Below the pieces are notes generated by a model. That model had not been told where the DNA came from. It made no database searches and saw only the letters and a list, made by a program, of their open reading frames with translations. A stretch of 64,000 bases of DNA from the NCBI GenBank assembly GCA_910591455.2, contig OU342808.1, positions 10,573,904-10,637,903 on the forward strand. Direction: 5' to 3'. Position numbers and translations under genes: made by a program. This DNA comes from Pholis gunnellus. Taxonomy: Eukaryota; Chordata; Actinopteri; Perciformes; Pholidae. Below are positions 22,928 to 34,755 of the stretch, in pieces. Positions within the stretch are counted from its first letter, which is position 1, and each line of letters begins with the position of its first letter.

Positions 22928-25900
22928 GGTTGTGTTTCGTGAGTCAGGTCTTCTTCCTTCTGGCATCTCCTGAACTGTGTGAAGGTCAGCCAGGCCTGAG
23001 AGACATGACACAGATACATTGGAGGCTAAAGCAAGAGACGGTCTGACTCTCTCACCACTCAGCTGTGTTTGGCCTGCTCTGTGGATTTTAGTTCAGCAAG
23101 AGGGGGTGGAGGAAGACCAATGAAGATGAAGAGGCGGAAAACAAGACAAAAGAGGCATGAAGTAGCGGAGGAGGATGAATAGAGACTAAGCGAAGGTAAG
23201 AGTGAAGAAGGATGGAAAAAAGTTGAACTAGGGAGAAGGAAGTAATGAAGGGAGCCTTGTTCTTCGAATTAAGTGATGCTCAATTCATAAAAAGAAATGT
23301 CTGAAACAAATCACAAGGTGGGAAGACACACATAGTGGGAAGAGAGAAGGAAGAATTAAGACTCGGTGGGTGTCAAAGAAGTGAAATAAACTGCAAACTA
23401 GCAATAGACGAGTATGGAAGTCATATCGTTTTTGACCAAATGTCAACCAACCAGATATTGACAGCCCTGACTGACCGAAGTGTTCATCATTGCCTCTACA
23501 GGGACGGACACATATGCCACCCCAGGGCTGCAAGACACAGAAATCAATAAAAATGCTGAAATGCCGATAGAGAATAATTTAAACTCTGCAATTCAAATGT
23601 TTTCTTCGTGCATTAAATGAGTTTTCCAAAAAGAAATAAGACGATTGACTAGAGGAAAAAGAGAGCCAGAAGGACGTTAAGAGAGACCAAAGAAGACATG
23701 CAAATATGAAGTTAGCCGATGTCCTGACAGGCCATGTTGTTCATGACAGCACACCGATCAACTGATGTCCAGCTGATCAGAACTCCTGAAGGCTCAGCTG
23801 ACAGAAGACTGCTCTCAAATCAGACGGTTATTAGACGGTCTAATTAAATGATCCTTGAACCCACATTGCAACTCACCCACTCTGCCCTCTATACCCTCAT
23901 TGTTAATTGTCTTGTATTTTGTCAGTAATGGTCTAGAGGTGCTCAACATTAAATATGAATATGAATTATTATTTATAGCAGTCAATTCTAAATGTTCTAC
24001 TGCAAGGAAATTATAATGGGACTTCTTCTATTCACTTCTTCCTATGGGAACTCCTTTTTTTTTTAATGACCCCATTTTTATGATAAAGCGTAAACATACA
24101 AGATGCGGTTGACCTGTGTAACCCGTTAGAGCCAAAATACTCTTATACTCGTTTTACTTTAACACTTGTAGTTGAACGGGACCATAGAGACAATGTCAAC
24201 TTTCCATTTGCAGTTTACACATTTTACTGATTGCACACCCACCGCTCCAAACCCCCATCCGACAATAATCATGCACTGAATACTAATTCAGCAGCGAGCA
24301 CCCTGAACGCTCAGACATCAAAGCAAAGAGAGACAGCGAGAGGGGAAAGAGAGGTAAGAGGTTAGAGAGTGAAGGAAGGGAAAACAAAGAGGGGGAGACA
24401 GAGTGGGCATAAAGCATCTCAGGCCCAAACATTCTGTGATTAAGGCTGGTAAATAAGGAGAAAAGTTGCAGAATAAACTTGGACCTTTTTGTTCCTGATC
24501 TTCTGAGTTGCATATTGCACGTGATGATAACGCCACAGGCTTCTCAGAGATACGTTAACTTTGACTGGAAACAACTTGATGTTCTTCTTTGCTCTCGTGG
24601 ATGTTCTACCTGCATGTATATCTGTGTATCAGCTGTCTCTGCAGCTGTCTGTCAAGGTCTTTCCATGTTTCTTCTTTATCTGTCTGCTCTTTTCCATATC
24701 TGTTCATGTCTGCTCTTCTAGTCGTCTATTTTTTTTTTACTGCAATCCACAGCTGTATAGAAAATCCTGCAATGGTTGTGTATTTGTTTATTACTGGGTG
24801 CGAGAAATCAGCATGTAAGTGCTACATGTCTCACCCTAACCATGGCCCAAACTAAATGACCTGCCGATGCCTGTTAATAACTTCTTTACCTGTAATAATT
24901 TTATTTCTTTTAATACTCCTTTTGCAGTCTTCTACCCTCACTATGTGTGTAGGTGGACAGCTGTGCAGTGAGCTAAAGACACTTCCAATGAAGGTTGAAA
25001 AAAGTCTTGAAGCAACTATCTATCTATGAAAACAGTACTAAAGAGCAAATTCAATGATAGTGATTGGCATCAGGAAAACATGTCATGAACAATTATAGCA
25101 GCGTATTGCTGCCTCTATGATTAAAAACTATTTGCTCGGTTTCTCATAACTCCTTTCAACAAGTTCCTTTTCTATGGATCTTTTCTGGGCTGTAATTCAA
25201 TACCGATGTCTTTGACATGCTTATGAGACGCTCATAAGCATGGAATCGATCTGTCTTAGCGGGAGGAGATTATATAATTACTTATAGGCAATTTATTTAT
25301 TTGAGCACCAGCCAGCTGGTCTCTAGGATCACTTTTACTTTTCAACACACAAACAAACTTCTTCTGTTGCTCGACGAGAGGAGCTTGTTTTTTTTTCTTC
25401 TTCACACGGACCACTTCTGAGTCTCAATCAAGTCTCTTACAAAACGCTGACCCATGAAGGCTGTCAACCGGTCAATCAACAAACATGAACACCCTCTCGT
25501 TTCTGCACCCAACGGCTCTTTCCATTTGAAACAGAGAGAGGAAGAGAGAGATCCTGACCTGGATCTGTCCACCACGGATGAGGCATGTTTTTGCTTCCAG
25601 TTGTAGATTTGATTGGTAGAAACTCACAATCTCGTTGCCACAGACATCAGATTGCTGCCAGTAATTGATTGCACAGTGTATGCAAAACAGACGCCCTCAC
25701 CACCTCCTACACATATTCAAATTGCAGCCTAACTGCTATTGCTCATTGGCGCCTACCGTTATACTGTTAGCAAGTGGCTAACTATGAATAGCAAAAAAAT
25801 GGCAATGTGATTCTGAATATAAAAAAATTGGGAATATTCAAAAGACAAATTGTCTATCCAATTTTCTCAAAGTGCATTGTTGATTCAAGACGTGTTTGTA

Positions 25901-26940
25901 AATGTGTGTGACCAAGACCAACATGGAGCGATAATGACCAACTTTACTTTCCAATTGCAAACACTTAAATGGCAGCCATTGGATGAATTGGATGATTATA
26001 ATACAAAAATTCAGTTTGACAAATCAAAATTGACTGTAAAACTGAGTGAGCGCCGGGACGTAGTGTCACTGCTGAGTTGACTAGCTTATAATATTATTGT
26101 ATGCAGCTTGATTTTTATTTTTCTGTGATGGATTCACTGAGATTTTGGCAGGGTGGCCGATGCCCTCTGGCCTTTCCAGCCAATCTCCCTTTGCATGTGT
26201 CATCTGCATATGACTGAAGTCACTCATGCATGTCTGTCAACTGTGTATTTCCCTAGAAAGCTCTCAATGGAAATGCCTGTGGAGAATAACCAAGAATGAA
26301 TATAGCTGTCAACTGGTCCCAAAGGAACCCATTTGAAGCATCCTCCCTTCACTGTCAATCGCTCTGCTAGAAGCCATATTGAAAGAATATTCTTCTTTTG
26401 AATCTGACGGCAGGCTTAGACAGCATCTGTGTGGCTGAGTAGTCAAAGGCAGACTCACTTTGTTATGAGGATAAAGTTAATGTTTCCCACTGCCTGTTCT
26501 TTTATGAGATGAGGCTGAGATAAGAAACAATAACAGCACATATAGGTACAAACACACTCGTTTATCACAGAAACCTCCCACAATACTCTCTCTTTCTCTC
26601 TCTACATTGGGATATTAGATCGGCCTATTATGTCTTTCCAGTGCGCTGAGAGTGCATGTCTGCACCACAGTAAAATACAGTCAGGCTCTGGTCAAATCAA
26701 AAATGACAAAGGGGCTTGCCCTGGACTAAGTTCAAACATATTTCTTTAAACATTTTGCAAGAGGAAGAATGAGCAAAGCATTTCTTTTAACTTTCATGGA
26801 CTTAAGATGGTTGAGTCATGACTTATTGTTACATATTGTCAGCAAGTGTTGTCAAATGTTGGCTGTTATGAATACAGGTTATGCAGCAAATACCATCACA
26901 GTTCCCCCCTAGAAATAATGAATGACCTGCTCTCATGAGT
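22928..26940. other. No gene seen; purine-rich tracts
   Basis: Strand-asymmetric purine-rich blocks lie at about 23100-23260 and 24310-24400 on the plus strand. Frames of 60-88 codons are present without domain signals. No transposon end is recognised. Confidence 0.5.
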
Positions 26941-27016
26941 TATTTCTTAGTGAAAGTGGTGTTATCCCTCAGGGTTCAGTGCTTGGCCCACATTTATTAT
27001 CTATGCACTGCCTCTA
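26941..27016 (+). pseudogene. LINE reverse-transcriptase fragment
   Basis: The plus strand encodes SESGVIPQGSVLGPHLLSMH followed by CL and a stop. This matches the reverse-transcriptase block that reads GVPQGSVLGPLLFSIYM in fish LINEs, immediately upstream of the catalytic YADD box. The YADD box itself is not visible downstream, where similarity fades. The copy is a short, inactive remnant. The ordinary-looking flanks give no ends. Confidence 0.7.
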
Positions 27017-28424
27017 GTGCATCTTTAGATGTATTCCAGTACAATCAGGATATGTTGTCACTTACACATCCCTACAAGCAGTAGTGGATCACAAGCTTAG
27101 TACCAATCACCCGTGATAGACTCTGTAATCATCAAATTAAAACATATATTCAAATTAGGCCGGAGATGTGGCACTTTTTTTCATGCTATGGTAACAACTG
27201 AACCAAATAAGTGATTTTATTCACAAAGACGTGCAACCGTATACTGCAATGTTGACAAATAGTTTTAGAAGGATACACAGACCCTGGATAACCAACACCC
27301 AGCTGGCAGCGTTTCAATGGGAAATCATCCCAGCAAGTTGCCCTGTGTAACAGCTCCCATTGGTCATTACTATTCGTGTAAACATACTCCGAGAGGAGTA
27401 GAGACGAATATCCTGATATACTCCAAAATGGACAGTGGACGCATCTGCGTATGTAGATAAGTTGCTAACACGTGCGGTCGGGGCGCTTACAGTCTGTGTG
27501 GTTATAAAGTCTGGGCATCCGCACAAACCCTCGTGGACACAAAATAAACCTCACAGTTGTATGGATGGAAGAAGTAATTTGGTTTCAAATGACCTGTATG
27601 GAACTATTTTGATCATGATCATGGTACAGTTAAGTTTAGGAAAATAAAACCACCTGGTTAAGAAGCATATACCACGGTTCTACAGTCAAGACTTGCTGTT
27701 GTCATATTAACTGTGTTTCTATGCAGTTCAAAAATGTTCAAAATTCAGTGCCAGTTATATTCGGAACCTCTGCAAGATCAGAATAAACCTACCAGTAGTT
27801 AGATTGCTACTGTACCGTCTGAGATGAGCTCCCAGGCTGAGAAGTGTGCACTATACACACAGATCAAAGCTGACAGTGTTATGAAGCAGACAGATAAATA
27901 AAGTCAGTCAGATCATTAACAATAACAAGGATATTGACTGAAAAAAAAGATTTCTCTTCTTATATTCATTGATTATTATTTTTTGATCTGTCTTTCTTTC
28001 ACACCCCCATCTCCCACCAGCCCCTCTTTCTCCATCTCTTTATTTTCAGTCTTTCTTCTCGCCCTCCTTTCCTGCGGAGGCATTCTCAGCACTGTAGTGT
28101 TTGCCAGGAAGATTTGATAAACATCATAAGCCGACATGTCTGCTCTTTAATGAGATCAATCATAACCATCGCTATCGTGCTCCACTCTCTCCTGTTTGTC
28201 CGCAGGCTCCGGAGGGGAGAGAGAGAGACACACAAACACACACAGAGTAAGTAACGTGGGGACTGTGTAAGTGCAGTATGGTAGGGTGTGTGTGTGTAGT
28301 GTTAGGGAAGGGGTGTATGTGTTATATTCTCATGCAAGACGTGATTGAGGAAAAAATTTCCACTATCTTTTGTTCATATCGACAATGTTATTATTATCTT
28401 AGTGCCCATTGATTTCTGGGATTG
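27017..28424. other. No gene seen
   Basis: Two 70-codon frames overlap antisense to one another at 27314-27647, without a domain or splice pattern. A T-rich stretch near 27975-28060 and a GA/CA-rich stretch near 28218-28246 are low complexity. Confidence 0.5.
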
Positions 28425-28830
28425 TAGGGGTGCAACGATCCATCCATGTGATGTATCGATTCAACGATCAACGATCCAATATATCGATGCAAAGTGACAA
28501 CAGAAACGTATCATCATCATTAAGATGTGCCACAATTTTGAAATCCCAGAGGCATCTGTTTCACAATTTCTGTCCTTCCTAAACATCCAAACGGTGCTAG
28601 CAGTGTTAGCGAGTGGTGCTAGTGGGGTGACGTTAGCGAGTATGCAGTCAGCCGAGAAAGAAAGCGAGAGAAAGAGAGCGGAAACATAGCTGTGAATGTG
28701 GCAGTGCAGTGTGTGTAAGTTACAGTTTATTTGTCATTGAATAAATACGACAACTCCTCAACACCCAAGCCAAGGTGCCATTTTTTGCCAGCCACCTTCT
28801 AAATAAAGTGAAGCGGGTTAGCCCCAAAGT
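28425..28830 (+). mobile_element. hAT-like non-autonomous repeat, one end visible
   Basis: The block opens with TAGGGGTGCAACGATCCATC and a run of ATCGAT-like motifs, a terminus I associate with fish hAT-type elements. It continues with GTTAGCGAGTGGTGCTAGTG, GTCAGCCGAGAAAGAAAGCG and AATAAAGTGAAGCGGGTTAG, which I recall together in dispersed teleost copies. No matching inverted end is seen to the right, so the copy is truncated or its right end has decayed. It encodes nothing. The family call is from memory. Confidence 0.5.
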
Positions 28831-29175
28831 TATCGACAACTTCTGCTCAGACTCACTTAATGTGGGCTGAACTTTAAAGTGGAGCAGCTATTCTCATTTT
28901 GGTGACAAGCTGCCAGCTTGTACCAGAGTATTTTCACACGACACCTATGGTTGCTCAGTGTTTAGTGGGCGCTATCTATGCTAATAATAAACAATATCTC
29001 AGCACACCTGAGTAGATTTGGCTGCAACCTTTGTTGCTTCTGGAGGTGACTTCTCTTTTTTTTTCTCTTCAACAGAAAATTCTGAAAACACATAGGAACA
29101 ATTTCAGAGAGTGTTGCATGCATGGCTTTTGTATCAAGTCTTGGTAAAATGTTTGGTTTTGCATCTGAATGTGTT

Positions 29176-29187
29176 TGTGTGTGTGTG

Positions 29188-29239
<52 letters not shown>
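29176..29239. repeat. Compound (GT)n(GA)n microsatellite
   Basis: A GT run of about seven units passes directly into a perfect GA run of about 25 units. The GA part is a mirror-repeat polypurine tract. Confidence 0.97.
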
Positions 29240-29245
<6 letters not shown>

Positions 29246-29275
29246 AGTATGTAATGTGTCTCAGTTGTGACTGTC

Positions 29276-29285
29276 CGTGTGTGTG

Positions 29286-29319
<34 letters not shown>
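29276..29319. repeat. (GT)n microsatellite with CC interruptions
   Basis: The GT run is interrupted by TCCGT twice near its left end. It lies only 37 bases from the GA array, and another short GT run follows at 29438-29455 with further pieces to 29490. Confidence 0.95.
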
Positions 29320-29320
<1 letters not shown>

Positions 29321-29490
29321 TGCAACAGATTGCAGAGGGCGGGGGAGAGTGGGTTTCGCCTGCACACTAACAGATGGCAGGAGAGAAGGGGTTTAAGTTT
29401 ATTTTCTCACTTCTTAAAGAGCAACCAGTTAGGAGCTTGTGTGTGTGTGTGTGTGATTACGCGTGTGTGTTCCTGTGCGTGTGTGTGTTT

Positions 29491-30133
29491 GTCTATAAGC
29501 CTTTGTGCCGACGAATTTTTGTGAAGGAGTGAAGCAGGACTCTATGTTTCATTCTCAAGAGTGTTAACTTCACTAAATTTATACAGCGTAAGCAAGCTGT
29601 ACTTCAGCTGAAGTGCACACTTTCACACACACAGAAATCCAAAAAAAGGCACGCAACCTAACACACACAGTCAGGGGTTGCTGCCTCTTCATTAGAGTTC
29701 GCTCCAAAGAGGAGACGAAACTAAAGAGCTAGGAAAGAAGCTCATAGTTCTCTTCTCTGCTGTTCAGCACCTCAGGGTAATAAACGCAGATGGGAGAAGG
29801 AAGGAGAGAGAGGGATGGTGGGAGAGGTGAGAGGGTGAGAGGAAGTGGGAGACAGACAGAGAGAGAAGCCCAATGCAAAGAAAGAAAGGTGCTGACATGA
29901 CGTTTAACAGCATATGACTGAGAGAAAACTGTACGTTAACAGTTAACAGTGACAGTGTTTGGAATTGAACGAAAGATGAAAAGACAATCTCTTCACTTGA
30001 CCCGTCTGTCGGTGTTGATTTTAGTTATAATGTTGTAATAAAGAGTAATACAAAGTTTTACAGCAACCGGTCTACAATACAAAACATTTAGACCACATTT
30101 CTAAAGACAGTTATGTTGTTCTTTATTCACATC
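29491..30133. other. No gene seen; purine-rich tract
   Basis: A strongly purine-biased plus strand runs from about 29785 to 29890 (GGAGAGA-type words). No ORF or repeat terminus is recognisable. Confidence 0.5.
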
Positions 30134-30596
30134 TTAAAGGGATAGTTTGGATGCTTTGAAGTGGGAATGTAGTACTTATTCATACTCAGTGTATAACCTA
30201 GTTACGCCCCTAGTTTTTAGAAACAGGAGTATCTGGAGTATCGACACGGGAGCAAGGTATTGTCCTGTTGTGGACGGGGGGGGGGCAGCAGCAAAACATG
30301 TTTTAGCCACCTAAAAGAAATGCAACTCTGTTTACACAAAAAGTATAAATAAATGTCACTCTAAATTCAGTTCCCCAGCAGATAATATTCTAAATATGGC
30401 GTACACTTAAACTGATATATATTCTTTTAAGTTTGCCTTTCTTTTAGATGGCTAAAATACGTTGTGTTGCTTCACTCATCCACAGCAGTACATTGCTTTG
30501 CTACAGTGCTGGTTCTCCAGCTTCCCCAAACTGGAGACACTGACAATAAGTACCTCATACAACCCCTCTTCATATCATCTAAACGTTCTCTTTAAA
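30134..30596. mobile_element. Palindromic MITE with near-full-length inverted arms
   Basis: The left end reads CTTAAAGGGATAGTTTGGAT. The right end, as reverse complement, reads TTTTAAAGAGAACGTTTAGA. Matching internal landmarks occur in opposite orientation on both sides: GTACTTATTCATACTCAGTG against GTACTTATTGTCAGTGTCTC, ACATGTTTTAGCCACCTAAA against ACGTATTTTAGCCATCTAAA, and AAAGAAATGCAA against AAAGAAAGGCAA. Almost the whole 463 bp therefore folds on itself. It matches my memory of a common fish repeat whose consensus starts TTAAAGGGATAGTTCGGATT. It is non-coding. TTAAA at both edges hints at a TTAA or TTA target, which is not proven. Confidence 0.85.
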
Positions 30597-30655
30597 AGGG
30601 TCAGTTGGCCCAAATCACAAAAAAACACTGTCTAGGAAGGTTGTTCCAGTGAAAA

Positions 30656-30705
<50 letters not shown>
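30597..30705. repeat. Repeat fragment followed by (CA)n microsatellite
   Basis: GGTCAGTTGGCCCAAATCAC directly abuts the MITE and resembles the start of another common fish repeat (GTTCACCCAAAT-type). It is followed at 30657-30705 by a perfect CA run of about 24 units. Confidence 0.7.
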
Positions 30706-30709
<4 letters not shown>

Positions 30710-32604
30710 ACCCTCTTGCTGTTTATTTGTCAGTTGAAGAGTTAATTTAGTTGCCAGACCACTCAACAGGTGGCTGTTTCAGAAAAAGCTGCACTTTTGA
30801 GAGAGAAGTCGAAGCAGAAAGATATACGGAGAGATTTATTATATTAAATACCCATTTAACTTTATGACTGGTTGATTTTTTTTAGCAGGCAGCACAGCAT
30901 CATAAACTGCATATAGGAGAACATCTTAACTTTAATGATTTGTGACACAGACCAGGTTTAGTTGAGTGATTTGATTCCATCCGAGCTACCAGTATATCTA
31001 TCTGCAACCATAAGGGAATCACATACCGCCACAAACAGCAAAACAACCAGGTTTTTGTGCCTTCCTTGATACAGTCAACCTTGGTGTGAGTTTCAAATGA
31101 AATAAATATAAAGGACGACAGTATTGAGATGCCATGTGAGGTTAAAACCACCAATTTTATCAAGCATCATTTGTTTCTACCACATTAAATGTTCAAGGTC
31201 CATGTAAGGTTTAATTCAACACAAGAAAAAAGAGAATATTCTTTTTAATGATATGTTGGTTATCCAATTGGTGTGTTGAATTAAATGTAAGTCAACTGCT
31301 GCTTCCATAAAAATAACAACACCTATATTTGTTGTTTGTATAAATTCAACTCTTCAACATTTTAATAAATACGTCTATTCCCATTCTTTCTGAGAAGAGT
31401 TCTTTTTCCGTTTTCCTTTCACTCTTGAGACAATGCACGAGATATGTGTGCAGATGCTGCCGATGAAAATGTGTCTTCAACACGGCGTGTCCCCTGGACG
31501 GTAAAGCACCATAGAGTCATCATCGCCACGCGTCAATACAGCATCGATCAGTGGCCACGTGATTTCATTTAACAATACCAAGTTTGCAGCCTTGATTGTT
31601 GAAATTAAATCTGTGCGGCAAGGATTAGTCCTGTGGCAGAAAGGGGATTTAGTCTCTTTAGCATTGATTGAGACAACGAACACAGGAAATTATCTGATCA
31701 TAGATACTTGGTGGATTTTTTTCAGGTTTCTTCAATTATTTCTATGATTTCAACGTGGATGTGTTGATCATAATGTAGCATCAGGGACAGAATAGGGTGC
31801 GGCCTCATGTCATGTCACTACGTTCTTTTGGATTTGAATGCGTACGAGACACAGGACACGAACCTGGCAGCATTACTGCACAATTCCACAAAGACACAGC
31901 CATCTCAAATGGTGTTTCATTAAAAGACAATCGCTGTGTTTCTTTTTTGCTGCAGTTAAACAGTATTGATTACCATATATAGGCTGCTTAGCATCCAGCT
32001 GTTATACAGAAAATGATTCAGTAAAGCTATTTTTGCGTGACTAATGGAATCCCAGAAATCCATATCCAGCCACATATCCAGTACAGTAGTTATAAAGGTG
32101 TATTAAGCGAGCAGATGAATCGCTCCCGATGACATTGACGAGGAGAACGAGGCAAATCATTGCCATACGCAGAGTGGAGAGAACAAATATTATGACAGCC
32201 ATCATGTCGTATGAGAAAATGGACAAAATTCAATGCAATTCAATCCAACACAATTATCGAGTTTGGCATGAGTAATAGACAGAGAAATAAATCAACACCT
32301 ATCCTGCATAGCGTTAACAAAAAGTGAATGTAATGACTTTCACTGTTTGATCAGATTACTTTACAAGGCCGGGTTACCTTCTCTGTTGTATCACCCGATT
32401 GCTACATTTCAGTAAACTGGTCATGTTTATTTGTATTAATAGTAGTCAGTAATTTGTAGTCTATGACAGGACATGACCATAACCAACATGACTAAAATCT
32501 CTTGACACACATTCGTTCTCCATTTAAATCATTGGCAGGAGTAACGGTGCAGGTGTGTCAAAGTAACCGGGTGAATCATTTCTCTTTGCTACTTTGACTG
32601 TTAA
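30706..32604. other. No supported gene
   Basis: Frames up to 87 codons occur without domains. One minus-strand frame (32041-32226) is hydrophobic and is discussed among the findings. I recognise no transposon here until the Tc1-like end. Confidence 0.45.
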
Positions 32605-32686
32605 GTCTTTTTTCTGTTGATCTGTGTCACAAAACCCTAATTATTTCACAGTTGAAGCGGGGTGAATACTTTTTATTGGTACTGTA
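32605..32686 (+). mobile_element. Right end of a Tc1-like transposon
   Basis: The sequence contains CTGTTGATCTGTGTCACAAA, then CCCTAATTATTTCACAG, then GGGGTGAATACTTTTTATTG and ends ACTGTA. This matches the 3' end of fish Tc1-like elements, where the inverted repeat read from outside begins TACAGT and runs into AGTATTCACCCC. The terminal TA fits the TA target of the superfamily. No transposase or left end is seen nearby, so it is a solo remnant. Confidence 0.8.
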
Positions 32687-33022
32687 TAAGTATAAAACTC
32701 TTACAATTCATTGAAAACTAAACTGCACTGCCATCAAAAAGGAAACTATATCCAAACTACATGCGTAGCCACGAGGAAGGAGAGTGGGTTATGAGTAAAA
32801 GAATGCTGTGCTCTGCATGTGTGTCCTCGGGGACAGTTCACAACTGTCAGTGTGTGACCAGCTCAGCCCTGCACTGTTACACTGTGTCACTGCTAAGAGA
32901 CATGAGAACACACACGACTTGTCTCTCCCACATACTAACAAGAGTGCAAGTATGACACACAAATGAAGGGTTGGAAACACTGGCCTGTTCAGCAGTGTAC
33001 ACACAGCACATATGCACACATG

Positions 33023-33024
<2 letters not shown>

Positions 33025-33059
<35 letters not shown>
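33025..33059. repeat. (CA)n microsatellite, about 17 units
   Basis: This is a perfect CA run; the poly-His/Thr peptide across it is an artefact. Confidence 0.96.
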
Positions 33060-33062
<3 letters not shown>

Positions 33063-34396
33063 TACAGGGGCAGGAGAGGGGTGAGGCTGGTGACAGTCCC
33101 TGTTCCTGTGTCAGTGTCAGTCTCTCCGGGGGGATAAGACAGAGTGCCCAGTGGCGGCACACAGCCTGTCATCACAAAGTGACATAAACGACCCACTTTC
33201 ATTTCCAGCAGGCCCTTCCCCAATCGTAGCCGCTTCATCTTATTTGATTTTACCTTCCTTTAATTCTCCTTTTGGTCTCCGACTTATCGTCTTTCTCTCT
33301 GCTCTTACTCAAACAAAATGTTAAATAAATTAAATGAATACACAGTCAGCGATTGACCCGTAAAGTCACGCCGATACAGTGGATAGCATAGTTGTGCAAT
33401 ATCTTTCACCCAAAATAAAAAAACATTCACGGATATGGAGTTCAATGTACTGTCACTGTTCAGTTTGTAATCTTGACGGATAGTATTAAAGTCAGAAAGC
33501 TGCTGAGTGACACATCGTACCGCGAGTTAAACATATACCTTTTGTTCAAAACTGCATTATGGTCTTTTGTAGCAGTTTTCTCTTCCATGTATGCTCTCTG
33601 TACTTCAAGTAAAGATATACAAGAGATCAGTACGAACACATGGAAAGACATGTTCAAGTTGAAAAAGTCCAAACTAGAATATCAGGGCCAATGTCTCATC
33701 TTGGCATCAGAGCAGATGTTAAAGGAAAAGACACTGTTGACATAAGGAAATGGATTCATTGTGGAGAAAGGGACGTGGTTGGGGGTATCAAATCAAAAGA
33801 AGGGTCAAGTTTTGTGGTGTTTGATGGATGGAAGGAAATGGACTGATGGGTAGTGTTAAATGCTGAGACAGACGGATGAGGAGATGAAAACTCAGCGAGG
33901 CAGTACAGATGAATGGTCACAAATGAAGACAAGCGACGAATATTTACAGAGACAGATATTTGACAGCCAGACAGGCAGCACTAACTCGGCCTCACCGGTT
34001 GTCTTGTCATTTCTCAATTCTGTCTCCCGCAAATGACACACGCACACATGCAGCTGTTGTGTATTTGATCAAATGAGTTGTGCGATTCTCATGTACAGCA
34101 TAGCTATAGCAAGCTTTATTAGAGGTCATTCATATTTTAGCTGACGGTGCTTGTAATCATGTGGGGGGTTTTAGGACAAATAATGACATTAACTTTAATG
34201 GGCAGATGTACTAAAACAGTATAAAATACCTGACTACAGTGAACAGTCTAAAAGTTGGGTGAAGGTGCTGGTTGACCTTTAGATCTATAAACGAATAAAA
34301 CCCACACATAAATGATGTTATCATCGGAGCAAAATTTCTGAGAACCATTACTTCTTCATACCGAGGCTCAATGAAAATATTGTTCTGCAGCAGCTC

Positions 34397-34417
34397 AGGG
34401 ATGTACCGACATCGGAT
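34397..34417. mobile_element. Possible hAT-like terminal fragment
   Basis: AGGGATGTACCGACATCGGA resembles the GGGATGTACCGATATCGG-type end found in teleost hAT elements. Only about 20 bases match and no partner end is present. Confidence 0.25.
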
Positions 34418-34710
34418 TCCTGGTGGGGTAATGCTCACTGTGTGATTCTCAATGCTCTCTCAGTGTAATGAATTTGGAAATGATTAGGTAAGCAAACTTT
34501 CCCCCCCTGCCCATTATATTGAAAATGCCAAGACGTGCTGTTTTGCAGGTGCAACTGAGAAGACATCACGAAAAAAAAAAAAAAAAGCATCACTGAAAAC
34601 AACAAACCAAAAGTCAGATGTGAAAGGAACAGCTAACAGAAACATTTTTGTTCAGTATCACACATATGATGTGACATTTCGGATTCTTTTGGGATTCTGT
34701 TATCTTTATA

Positions 34711-34755
34711 TACAGATTAGTGACAAATGAAATGCAACCCCAACATAAAATCTTG
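34711..34755 (-). mobile_element. Tc1-like element: 3' inverted-repeat remnant, left of an insertion
   Basis: Reading from TACAGATTAGTGACAAATGA to CCCCAACATAAAATCTT, this resembles the terminus of a fish Tc1-like family that I recall as TACAGGTAACTGCCAAAATA followed by CACCAACATAAAGTGTCTT. A TA precedes it, as expected for Tc1/mariner target duplication. The sequence that should follow in this family resumes only at 36394, beyond a foldback element. The two pieces are therefore interpreted as one element split by a later insertion. Confidence 0.7.

Larger units (their letters stand above)
32687..34710. other. No gene seen; CA and A runs
   Basis: A CA microsatellite is listed separately. An A16 run lies at 34571-34586 and a C7 run at 34501-34507. 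A possible hAT-like end lies at 34397-34417. Frames of 60-90 codons lack support. Confidence 0.5.
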
